A stretch of DNA of 64,000 bases from Omphiscola glabra (taxonomy: Eukaryota > Mollusca > Gastropoda > Lymnaeidae). Of the stretch, positions 12,690 to 25,000 are shown piece by piece. A program made the position numbers and the translations under genes. How positions within the stretch are numbered: the stretch's first letter is position 1; each line of letters starts with the position of its first letter. The notes under the pieces were generated by a model that worked only from the letters and a program-made list of their open reading frames with translations, had not been told where the DNA came from and made no database searches. The stretch is from positions 22,983,359 to 23,047,358 of the forward strand of contig OZ024794.1 of assembly GCA_964017045.1 (NCBI GenBank), read 5' to 3'.

Positions 12690-13439
12690 GTAAGTGCAGG
12701 CACGAACTCATGGCTTGCGCCCCCCCTCTACCCCCATTGGAGGATAGGTTCACATTATGTCCAGACATGTTCAATAATAATGTACGTAGCTTGAGGTTAT
12801 CTGCCACCGTAATATTACCTTAAATAGTGTATGGATCACATTGCAGTTTAAACAGTAACACCTTCATCAGCATTGTAACATTTCCTCAATTCCTGGTTGT
12901 TTTGTCTGAATGCCTTTTACTTTAAAATAATAGTCTTCAATATTTTGTAACTCAGTAGTTTCTTTGATCTCAACATGAATCACTTGATTTGTTTTCTCAT
13001 TCCACTTTCCATTGAAAGTTTTTACTTATCAAATTAAACGGCGGCTCCCATGTTTTTAAAGCGTATTCCGTGATTCTCCACCAAATCTCACCTGACATGT
13101 TTATTAATAGTCTTTAAATAGTCTGTGCACACTCGTGGTCGGGAAGCAGATACCTGTTTACATTAAAAATGACAAAATTACCTGTCTTACTCAACTATTT
13201 TTACAGCCCCCCCCCCCCCCCCTCCCTTCAATTTTTTCCACATGCGGCTGTTAAACGAACGTAGAGGAATTTGGCCAGAAGTAAAGTGAGTTTTGGGAAG
13301 TGTTTTAAAAAAGAAAAGCGCCACCGGTGTGTGTTAGAAATCCTGCTTCTTTTGTTATGCCTTAAAATGCTGAGTCGTTATTTTGTGGAGAGCCGGCACT
13401 GAGATCAATCGGACACTGACAGGAGCTGGCTGGGCGAGG

Positions 13440-13545
13440 TGGTGTGTTGGAGGGGTGGGGTGGCGCCTGTGTAGGGTGGTGCCTGTGATGGTAGGGTGGC
13501 GCCTGTGATGGTGGGGTGGCGCCTGTGTATGGTGGGGCTCAGGGT
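13440..13545 (+). repeat. Short GC-rich tandem repeat (ggtggcgcctgtgatggtag)
   Basis: Four to five diverged copies of about 20-22 bp. Confidence 0.75.
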
Positions 13546-13757
13546 AAATTTTCTTTCTTCCATTTTCTCTTAAATGACACCACCGAGTTTCCATTACATA
13601 ACATTAATAACAACAAAATTATCAACACGACTTAAAGTATATCGTCAGACATAGCCGATAGCAACTAAAACAGAGGTACCCCAACAGTTAAAGACTACGT
13701 TCTGAAAGTGAAATATTCAATAATAGGAATGGCATACCGTTACCTGGCATGTTACAC

Positions 13758-14025
13758 GAATGTAGGAGTAGGATAGGCAGAAGTAACCTCATCATACATT
13801 CAACTATACTTAGGATAGGCAGAAGTAACCTCATCATACATTCAACTATACTTAGGATAGGCAGAAGTAACCTCGTCTTACATTCAACTATACTTAGGAT
13901 AGGCAGAAGTAGCCTCGTCATGCATTCAACTATACTTAGGATAGGCAGAAGTAACCTCGTCTTACATTCAACTATACTTAGGATAGGCAGAAGTAACCTC
14001 GTCATACATTCAACTATACTTAGTC
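13758..14025 (+). repeat. 42-bp minisatellite, 6 copies
   Basis: Unit aggataggcagaagtaacct + cgtcatacattcaactatac + tt. Open frames on both strands follow from the 42-bp period. Confidence 0.93.
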
Positions 14026-14029
14026 CCAG

Positions 14030-17000
14030 CAAGACGCATGCCAGACACACGTTAAATTGATTTGATGAAGGAATTTCCATCAATGACTTTTGATCGATGT
14101 GTCATGTTCAATTTTAAATGCAGGAATGTTGACGGAAAACTATGGGGAGGCCCTGATTGATTGGTTTTAACGGTAGTTTTAATGTTATTCCGTTCCTTCG
14201 TGCCAAGCCTCAACAAATTGCTGTTTTTTTGTGTGGGGATAGTGGCGATGACAGTGATACCTACAAATATCCGAGGTGTGTGTGCTACGCATATTTTGTG
14301 CCGGTATTATAGGTAGGCTATCTCCGGGCTATCTCTTTACGAACTAAAGGTAGATGTGTTTTAGTGACGCGCTTCTCTACCTGGCAGGGGTCCTGTTAGT
14401 TGGGGGGGGGGGGGGAGTGGCGGGACGACGACGATTGATAAGAAATTATTTTAAAAGAAAAACCAAAACTAATTAGTTAAAAGGTGTGCTATGGGGGAAA
14501 GTCATGTTTTTTGTGGTACTAATTTAAACTGGGAGCACCAACGTTAATTGTTTTCAATGCATACTTATAGGCATAGCGTAGCGAATTCTGGTTAAAATAT
14601 AATTCTTGTGAACAGCTTGAGGTTAGTGATTATGTTTGTTTGTTTGACAGTGAAACTCGAGACAGGCATCAAGCAGTTTGAGTTTATGATTATGTCTGTT
14701 TGTTTGATAGTGAAACTACACAGTCATCAAAAGGATGAGCTGAACTTATCTGATGCCCCTCCCCCCTCACCCCCACGCACACTCAGAGGACACTAACATC
14801 ACCAATGTGCTGTTATCGGGCTCATATTATAATCTTCCATCCCATGAATGTAGCTGATATTGATTGTAGGGTCACTCGCTCTGCCTAGTGTTACACCGTA
14901 GAACCGTCTAGTTTACACTTGGGGTTTACGTTGGCGGGACCGGGGTGAGGGTCGGACGGTGGTTTAAACATGAAGTTATACCGGTACGTCTTTGTTTTTT
15001 TTTTTGTGTGATAAGTTAAATAGTAAAAACGAATGCATCGTAGTACAGCACCAACACATTACACTGGCGAACGTTCAGGTCAATGGTAGGCTGGTAGGAT
15101 AGCGTGACAACAGTCGGCAATCTTTTAGCTCAGTGACTTGAGTGACGGCGCCCCTAACACCGAATCCTCGGTTCCTGTGAATACTGTGATACGTTACCGT
15201 GCATGTCAAAGCAAAATGACCTTTATCAGCCTTTATCTTCATTAACGTCGAACTGAATTTTTGTAGAAGTCCTTTGTAGCAGACCGTGTTATGGGGCAAA
15301 AGTTATGCTCCAACTCCGAGGTTGAATAATTCATGTTCAAGCGTGCTAAATACACCAATTAAGAGAACTTGCGACTCCAGTTCTAGTTCTAGTGTTGACC
15401 TTATTTTCTTCCAGAATCTCCACCCCCTGTCATCTTCCCTCATCCACAAAATGAATATATGACATGAAGTTTAAGAATGAATATATTACAATCCGTTTAA
15501 GAACTCATATATTGCCGTACATAAAAGTTTTAAAATAATTAGAAATATATCTACACAATATATAGTTTAAGTAGCCCCTTGATTAAGATGAAATTTTGTC
15601 AATTGTTCACTACATACTTGTACAACGTTTCAAAACGCATTAATTAACTGAAGTTTTGTTGCCATCTCTTTCTTTTTCCTCCTCTTGTTTCAAAATTTCA
15701 CGGACGCACAAATCCACCGAAATTTGCCTAGCACTGAACACAAAAGTTGCCACAGACTAATCTTTATTAACGGCGAAATTAAATTGTTTGCTCACAAATG
15801 TAGTGAGTGGTTTGTGTCCAGACTGCTTGTATATCACCAGGGGCGTGTCCAGCAGTTATTAGCTGGCATGTGTCCAGTGAAATGCCGCAGAGCTGAGACT
15901 TTGGCCAAGTAGCTCATGTGTCGCAGGAAACCGGCCCCTGACCTGCGTTCCAATCTTATAATGTTATACTTGACAGTGGCCGTAATTTACAAGTGACGGC
16001 GACACGGTGAAACACAGCAGTCATCATTCATGGGGGTGATGACCCCCCCTCACACACCCCCCCCCCCCCCCCCCCCCGTTTATGGCTCTGCCATAACGCA
16101 AGCACGTGACGAGAGAGAGAGAGAGAGCCGGCCAAGTTCCTGGGGTGTGGTCATCATGGAAATGGCAAAATTGTTAAGGGTCTGGTGTCGTGCACGCGTC
16201 ATACGCTTAACTTGGAATAATGGGGCGAAATTCTGACCGTTAGTAATCATATTATAAGGTCGGTGGTTTAACATCAGTTCATGTTCTTGGTGAATGTTGA
16301 ATTATTAGAACGAAGACACAGCTCACTTTTTTAAACATTAAGCTATCGTTTTCTGAGTACATAAAATCTATGTCAATATATTTTCGAATCGCCCCTAGAA
16401 TGTCCTAAATGTTCAGCGCCATTATGAGACGAGGTTCTCGTGGTGATGTACAACAAACAAATCGAGCTTTGAGCCAATGGAACAAAAATAGAAACAATTA
16501 CACGGTGCTACTGTACATAGCGTATTAAAATATTTATTTGTGGACAAACGAAATGGGGGACGGTTTCTACCCCCCCCCCACCCCACAGACACTTTTTTCC
16601 CCCTTATAATAAAATGATCAGTGCTTACTATTTATTTTGACTACACTAAATAAATATTATGTCTGTGCATCGTCCAATAGAAATTAATGTATTAACCAAA
16701 ATACGCAATGATTCAATCTTCTTTACTGACTTGTCTATTATTTGAAATTTACCCATCGGAAAGTTTCATTTGCATGAACAGTTTAATCAACACTCTCGGA
16801 GTCTCTTCATAATACTATGTAAATGTATATCTGCAGTTCTGTCGGGGTATGTGAAATTGTGTATTGTATAAAGATCAACGTGTTCCTGGGTATCAGAAGG
16901 GTAGAGTAGAGGATGGTTGTGAGATGGGTAGGCGTAGGGTTGCAGGGGATGGTATGACCCAGATGTACACTACCGTTTCGCGGTGACTCACCCCCCGGGG

Positions 17001-18740
17001 CGGTCATGTTTTGATTCATCCCAGGTTTCTCTCTGACACTCATTGTGTAGCATGGAGACGTCGATTCAGCTATTCTGCTCTACGGCGTTCGGGTATCTTT
17101 ACAGAATACGCCAGGGATTCTTAACTTATACGGGCAAGCGTAAATTAGTGACCCTTAATTGAGCATGCTATTTTCTGGAGGTAGCTTCAGTTTTGGGTCA
17201 AAGTTAGACCAGAACCGCTGGCTATAAATAGATCCCAGTGGAAATGAAAGCATGCACGTCATATCATAAACCGGGTACATGTAACAATTTTGTTCATGAA
17301 CAATGTTGTGTAAACTCCTTTCTGATGGATGGAAGAAAAGTTAGACTCAGCTGATCTTGTGCTTGGCTTTCTCTTATATTTTTGGTTGTTGGAGATGACT
17401 TTGAATTAAATTGAACATGAAAGTCAAGTCAACTACTTACAACTCTTGACTTCCTTACAAGTTCAGCCATTAAAAAGTGACTCTCTTTAGAAGATTGTTA
17501 TTTGTTAAAATTCGTCTGTATTTTCCGATGATTCATAGAAGAAAGATGACTAACTGGAGATGCTACTCTCTAAGCGAGTTTGTATTGCTCAATCCAACAT
17601 AGAGAGAGGCGTTGGCAGCCCATGGTGTAACAGAATCTAGCCACATAGTTTTCGGTTCACGTATAACAAAATAGTTTGCTCCATTCATGGGTGTCGATGG
17701 GATTCGCCAAGTTTGTAAGAGTTCAGTTTGTGTGTGGGTGGGTGTGTGTGGCGGTGTGTGTGTGGCGGTGGCGAGGACGAATCTTATTATCAATATTAGA
17801 AGCAGACACAGTTACGAGGGATACACTTCCTATAAGGATACATTGTCTGGCCTCAGGGGAGAGTAGAGTGACTAAATAGTGATCATGTGTGTCCCTCATT
17901 TGGCTTAGCATAACGGTTGTGTACAATTGCAAATAAGAAAACACAATTAGAATCGTATGTAAGGAAACATAGTAAGAAGTGTAAAACCAGGCCAGTAAGT
18001 AGAATTTTATTAGCAGACGTGATGATAAGATAAAAATACTTTGTATACTATTGATGATGCCCTGTCCATCCCACAAAGATTCCTCCCACTCAGTCAGTGT
18101 TTCCGTCACTGAGCTGTGGTGTGCTGGTATAACCAATCATATTGTGCTTCCTTAAGGTGTATACACACGTCAGATTTTTGTGTCATCAGCAGGGTAATAA
18201 TCCATCAAACACATGTACCATCCATGTTCAGTGAACATCCCCAACTACCAGAACACTAACTTAGCCTGATCTCAAGCTGTTCAATGAACAAGGGTTTTAT
18301 AGGCCCTACTTGTTATATAATTGTATAGTTATATTTATAATAGTACGATATTACAGATGTGTCAATGTTCACAATTGATTATAATATATTTAATCAAAGC
18401 TGTTATTTTTAATTATTTGTTACTTTGTTTATTGATATCTAGTAGTCTCAGAAATATTTACTGTTATAAACTTAATTTTACATTTTTTTTTTAAAAACAA
18501 AATATATTGACTAGACTTTAGATACTTTATGATTCCTACCCCCAATGACTAACATGTCAGTAATGGATTACACATGCGTTATATAACTACTCTTAAGGGT
18601 ATATGTACTTTATTAAGAAGGATGAAGTGAAATTTTAAAACAGTTTTCATGCAAAAGGTTTAACCTGCTCCTGACATTTTATTGATGTAAACATTTATTT
18701 ATTATAAACTTTTCCACTTAAACGGTGAACATTTTATTTC
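14030..18740. other. No supported gene
   Basis: Mixed sequence with poly-G at 14401-14415, poly-C near 16060 and tg-rich stretches near 17730. I see no exon and no element boundary. Confidence 0.5.
16050..16078 (+). repeat. Poly-C tract
   Basis: A run of C with one A interruption. Similar runs occur at 13206-13222, 22490-22512 (intron 8 of the main gene) and 52668-52702. Confidence 0.9.
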
Positions 18741-18774
18741 TTGATTAGAATTGACAGAAGTGTAAGTGGCTGCA

Positions 18775-18777
18775 ATG
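18775..18777 (+). promoter_or_regulatory. Translation start of the main gene
   Basis: ATG in context GCAATGC with G at -3. The in-frame TAA at 18763-18765 closes the reading frame upstream, and the two alternative acceptors (after 18748 or 18757) both retain this ATG. Confidence 0.75.
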
Positions 18778-21700
18778 CAGATCAAGGCACCGCCTAACTT
18801 TGTACCTGAGGATTCCAGGGCACGACAGGTCCATGCTCCCCCTGTCCATGCTCGCTACAGAAAGTTTGACCTCTATAGAAATGTCCAACAGTTTTACTTT
18901 ATAGACAACCATGCCATCCAGGTAATAAACTAACTTTTATTTCACAATAAAAAATTTCTGAGCTCTAAAAGAAGTGATCAATCATTCTTTCAAGGTACTA
19001 ATATTCTTAATCATTTACTTTTTAAAGATATTTTACAAATAATTTTTAAAAAAAACACCAAAGTATATGTGATATATTATATATTATTTATGTCAATGTC
19101 GCTAGCCTGATGGTATTAAATGCAATCTCCAACCAGGTGGCCCAAACTGAACATGACAACTTTACAGACTTGATTTACCATCTGGTCTACAGCCAGAACC
19201 TTCAGGCTGATTTGGACAAATGCAGGTAATCTCATTACTTTTCATCTTACTTCAGCAATGCTTGAGGCAATTAAGAAAGATTTAGATGGTTATTGAAATG
19301 GACATAAACATATTAATTAGGGACAAAACATATGCGGTTTTTAAAATGGTGTAATTGATTTTTAAACAAAACCTTGGTTAATATTCTGAAACAAAACTAA
19401 ACAAAAATGACATAATTTGGTCTTAAAAATTTTTTTAAACTAATTTTGAAAATGTAAAAACCTTATTGGTTTTAATGACATCAATTGTAATCCCACAGAG
19501 TGATCTTTCGATGGATGACCTCCAAAAACATGTACACCATCTCATTTCGTGATGGTGCCAAGCCCAACAGTCCTGAAGAAGTGATTCTTTCATTTAAGAA
19601 CAAACAAGGAACATATGCTCGCATTTTTGAAACACTTTGTCGGTAGGTGCCTTGCGATCTCATCTGTATTTTTTATATAGCAGAGTCATTCAAATTGGGG
19701 GGTGGGTGCAAATATTAGGGTTTTTTTAATGTGTGTGTGGAGGGGGTGGATGGTAAGAATTTATATTAATGGCCTAATAATTCTTTTTGAAATAAAAGAG
19801 TTACCCAGTTGTATGTATGATCTTTATATTATTTAATTACTTTTCATTTTTAGGTCTTAGTGTTTATACAAGTTATCACAGAATTTAGTATTGAAATGAC
19901 TTTTAGATGTAATTTGTTTAAGATTTGCTGGAGTCCACTCAATAGTTCTTACCGGCTACGCCAAGGGTCTGGATTACCGCCCAGGAGACAAATTCAAGGG
20001 CAATGAGTACAATCACAGCTGGAATGCTGTTCTCATTGACAACAACTGGTATTTGGTCGACTCCCACTGGGCCACCAGATACTTGGTCTCAGAAAAAAAC
20101 ATGCCAGAGAATCTTGTAAGTGTGTTGGGATACTTAAAAAAAAATAGTTCGTAGTATTTAATCAAATGGGGGGTGGATGGGCAATAGAATATGGGGCAAG
20201 ATGTCATGGCATCTGCTTCTTTGGTATTGTTATTTATTACAGTATGTAATGATTTATTGTTGATTTGTGTGACATGACATCTGTTTCACAGGTCTATGAG
20301 TATGATGACTTCTACTTCCTGACTGACCCTGAGCAGCTCATTTACAGTCACTGGGCTCACAAGAATGAGTGGCAATTGCTCCTGACCCCTGTTACCTTGC
20401 AGGATTTTGAGAACCTGCCATTGGTCAAATCTTATTTCTTTAAGTGTGGCATGTTCTTTATTTCTCATCACAATGGTGTGGTGGATGCCAAGAAAGGAAG
20501 GCTGGCCTTGACTCTAGGATTTTGCAAGCCAACAAATTTCACGTATGTTTACTTAGTATGTACATGTAATTTATACAGTATATCAGGCCTGCAAAACTTA
20601 AAATGTAAGGAGAGCCGTAATATGAAAAACTTGTGCGGCTGAAAGAAAATAGGACGGGGGGAAAGCTATAAAGAAAATAATAATAATAAAGATTATTTCG
20701 TTACTTCCCAGGCAACATAATGTGTACTGGTGGGCCGTAGGTTGTGCAGGCCTGCAGTATATAAATGGACAAAAAAAATTTTTTTTTTTTTTTTTGCATG
20801 TCGAAAAATGTTCAAGATATATGGGTTCAAATGTTTTAGAAAATTTGGGCTCTGTAGTTTTACCATAAGCTTAAATAACACATTCTTAATGTGAAATCCA
20901 TTTTAAAAAACAGATACAAGATAACTTTTGCTGACACTGGGGAAGAGGTCTACCAGGGACAGAAGCTCAAAAACTATGCCCTCCAGCATCAAGGCCAGAA
21001 CCAGACCACTACTTTCATCTTTCGTGCTCCACGCGCTGGCCAGTATTACTTTACAATCTTTGGTCAACTGCTGACTGGTGAACTGGGGGTCAAGAACATC
21101 TTCACTGCATCAGCAGAGTACAAAGTATGTTAAACTGATTTTGGTCTTTTTACATGTTAGATAGGTCTTCGGGTTTCTACATGTATACAAAAATAAAACT
21201 GTAGCCTACAAAATAATTGTTTCTACAATTGGTTAAGTTAAAAAAAAATTAATTATTAATAAACTATTAACAAAATGACATACTATAAGTGCAAGCATTC
21301 CCAATGTATAATTCTAAATAAATAGCAATGTCTGCTATGAATGTTTCAGGTAATAATTGACACTGCATCTTCTGATGCCGCTCCTCTGCCTGCCTGCTCT
21401 GACAGCAGCTGGGGACCCGGTGTGGCCGTGGACCAGTTGGGCATTGTTGCAACACCCCCCGATGGCATAGTCACCACAGAGGATGGTCGTGTCAATCTAG
21501 AGTTTGCCAAGACTAAGCCGGCCTACATTCTGTGTAAACTGCGCAAGAATGGAATGAAAGATGAAGAACTTGAGAAGTACATCCAAGAACAAGATGAAGG
21601 AGATGTTGTTAGAGTAAGCATTTTAATTTGGATACAAATTAGATTTGAAATATATAGCTGAAACTTTCTAAGCCGATATGATTATAATTTCTATGTTATA

Positions 21701-22039
21701 CTGAGCCATTGTATCATCTCAGTTAAAGTTTTTTTCTCTCATTTATTTATTTATTTGGCATTTGAGATGGTTGATTACAGCTGGAAGTAAAATTAACCAT
21801 TTTTTTCCCAGGTGACTGCACAACTTCCTGCTAAAGGAGAATATGGCATTGAGGTTTATGGTAATGATCCAGCCAAGGATGGAGACACATACACTCATAT
21901 CTGCCAATACTATGTGCACTTTGCACCACGCAATGAGCAACAAGGAGCTTTCTACCAAGAGTCTCCCGAGAGGAGGGGATTGGCGCCTGGGAAACAGGCT
22001 ACAACTCAACCTGGAAAATACAATGCTAATTCTGCTGGG
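18775..22039 (+). CDS. Exons 1-8: first transglutaminase-like domain and first tail (aa 1-509)
   Basis: Exons 1-4 encode residues 1-191. Candidate catalytic-triad residues are His158 (in NHSWNAV) and Asp173 (in YLVDSHWA). The YARIFETLC segment that should follow the nucleophile has Gln115 where I would expect Cys; the nearest cysteine is Cys126. Exons 5-8 encode a beta-rich tail that starts with a DFYFLTDPEQLIYSHW block and recurs in exon 14. Junction phases after exons 1-8 are 0, 2, 2, 0, 2, 0, 0, 0. Introns are short (about 170-370 bp), and intron 5 carries a MITE. The domain assignment rests on motif recognition, not on a search. Confidence 0.9.
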
Positions 22040-25000
22040 GTGAGGCTACTATAAACTAAACCAATTTAATAAAACTATCATTATGATTAGTCTTTTTAGA
22101 CTAGTGGAAATTTATAAATACTTCTACTTTGCAAAGGTAAAATTACTGCTTAAGGCCCCCCTTACTGCATTTGTTTTATCATTTAATTGTCCAAATTTCT
22201 TTCTTGGGTTATAAATATTAATTTTTTTTAAACGAATTATTTCCATAAAAGTGTAGAAGTTTAATGGAACACTTAGCATAAATTTCACTCAAACATGCAA
22301 CTGGAGTGCTCCAGTTACCATGATGATGGAAAACCAAGGCAATAAGAGTACTGTCTTTTTTTAAAAAAATGACATTATTGTAACAATATGGAACATTCTA
22401 CTGGTTGAGTTTGAATGGTTTATCGTACCATCATTGTAGAAGTCATTCAGAAAATACTGTGATGTGAGGTGTAAGAGCAAGTGTCGTTTCCCCCCCCCCC
22501 CCCCCCCCCCCCTTTACAACTTTAGGAACATGTGATGATCCAATCAATTAAAAAAAAGTTTTTAAAAACCTATTTACACTCTTACATCTGCCATTATGAG
22601 ATAACTATTCCTATACCAGCAGGATGGCTATGGTGATGAGGAGTTCCCACCGCCACCACCAGAACTCTTGCAGCAACAGTACCTGTATGGCACAGTTCCT
22701 GACAGCAGACAGCAGGCTGTCCAGAGCAATGTCACTTTCCCCCAGGGTCAGAGCTACACATCCTACGCCCCAGGTGTCGGTCAAACTTCTGGACAGAAAC
22801 CACAGAAAGCAGAAGTGATCCAAATTCCTGTTAGCACTAAACCAATACAGGTAATGAACTGCCAATATTTATACAAGAAAAAGCAGTTTTAAGAGGACTA
22901 GACTTATCAACTGAACAATGAGTCAGCAGTTTTACATCTGTCCTCAAAAATGAAAGTTTTGATGTACCATATTTCTTAGATGTATTGGAGTTTCTGTTAT
23001 GAAAGGTTGATAAACTCTTTCACATAGAATGCAGTTCAAATAATACAGGTTTGATGTACAAACATTGCCTTGATCATACAAAGTTAAAAATGTTTTGTGC
23101 TCACAACAGTGGTATGTCAGGAGACTTTAGCTCCGTATGGAATCATTCTTTCTTTCATCTGATTTGTTATACTAGCAGTTCCGATAGTTTAGTTTATTTT
23201 AAATCGAAAAAAAAGAAGCTGTTAAATTTCTATACACATATACATTTTAAACAACAAAAACTTTTCTTTGATAAACAGGTAGAGAAAAGATCTGTTGGCC
23301 AGGAAGGTCAGGCTGCTCCATCATCCTTCCAGCTGCAACCAAAGACAGCAAGAGAAGAAGCCCCCATTCCTGCCCCTGCAGGCTCTCAACAGAAGCCCAC
23401 ATTAGAGGCCATTGACAGACATGTTTTGCAATCAGTGGATGACCATGCCATTCAGGTAGACATTCTCAAAATGTTAGGTAAAATTATCTCTTTTCAGGAA
23501 GTTAAAAACAAGATAATATATATAAAATGGTATAAATTCACAAAGCTGTCAAAGCTGTAAAGGAGACAATATATTTTTATTTGAAAAGTTTACTTCACTT
23601 GGTGCTGTAGTTACGTAAGAAAATCCACACACTGGCTTTATAGCTGCAATCATGCAAAAGTTTTTTTTTTAACATGGTCACTGTGTGAAGATGCAAAGTC
23701 TCTTGTTTGTGAGATGGCACTTCTTTCAAATGTATTGTTTATTTCAGGTTTCTAAATCAGAACACAACAACTTCAGAGATCTGGTCTGGGATTTGATCTA
23801 TTCAAAGAACATCACAAATGAATTAGAGAAAGTCAGGTACTAAGACTCTATTTTACCTCTGGTCATAGTTACTTAATAAATTTAAAATGCCAGTTTGTGT
23901 AATTTTGATGTTCTTGAAAAAATTTCTGTTTAAAATTTATTAAGTAATGTGTTTTGAACAATCTAAAATTTAAATGTGAAATAATTGCATAGATTGATTT
24001 CTCTTCAATGATTTTCTTTTTGGCCTTGTCATTCAGAGTTATTTTCCGTTGGTTGGCAACAAAGAACTTGAAAGAAATGAATTTTGACAAAGTGGACAAA
24101 GGCAGTCCTGAAGAAGTGCTGATGGGTCTCAAAACTGGAAAGACTACATATGCCATGGTGTTTGACACTATGTGCAAGTAAGTAGCTGCAAAGTTGAGAA
24201 TGCATACGTTTATTTTATCAGCAGTTTAGGAGCTTTATTTTTTACACATAATTTTTTAATTTAAAAATAAAAAAAATGAGCAACATTGATCATTTTGTTA
24301 AAGCTTGTGTGGAATTTGATGCCAATATATTTGATTTGAAATATATTTATAAGTTTCCATAAGTATGGAATATGACAATATCTTGCACCACCACAATATT
24401 TTTGATTTGAAATATATTTATAAGTTTCCATAAGTATGGAATATGACAATATCTTGCACCACCACAATATATTTGATTTGAAATATATTTATAAGTTTCC
24501 ATAAGTATGGAATATGACAATATCTTGCACCACCACAATATATTTGATTTGAAATATATTTATAAGTTTCCATAAGTATGGAATATGACAATATCTTGCA
24601 CCACCACAATATATTTGATTTGAAATATATTTATAAGTTTCCATAAGTATGGAATATGACAATATCTTGCACCACCACAATATATTTGATTTGAAATATA
24701 TTTATAAGTTTCTATAAGTATGGAATATGACAATATCTTGCACCACCACAATATATTTGATTTGAAATATATTTATAAGTTTCCATAAGTATGGAATATG
24801 ACAATATCTTGCACCACCACAATATATTTGATTTGAAATATATTTATAAGTTTCCATAAGTATGGAATATGACAATATCTTGCACCACCACAATATATTT
24901 GATTTGAAATATATTTATAAGTTTCCATAAGTATGGAATATGACAATATCTTGCACCACCACAATATATTTGATTTGAAATATATTTATAAGTTTCCATA

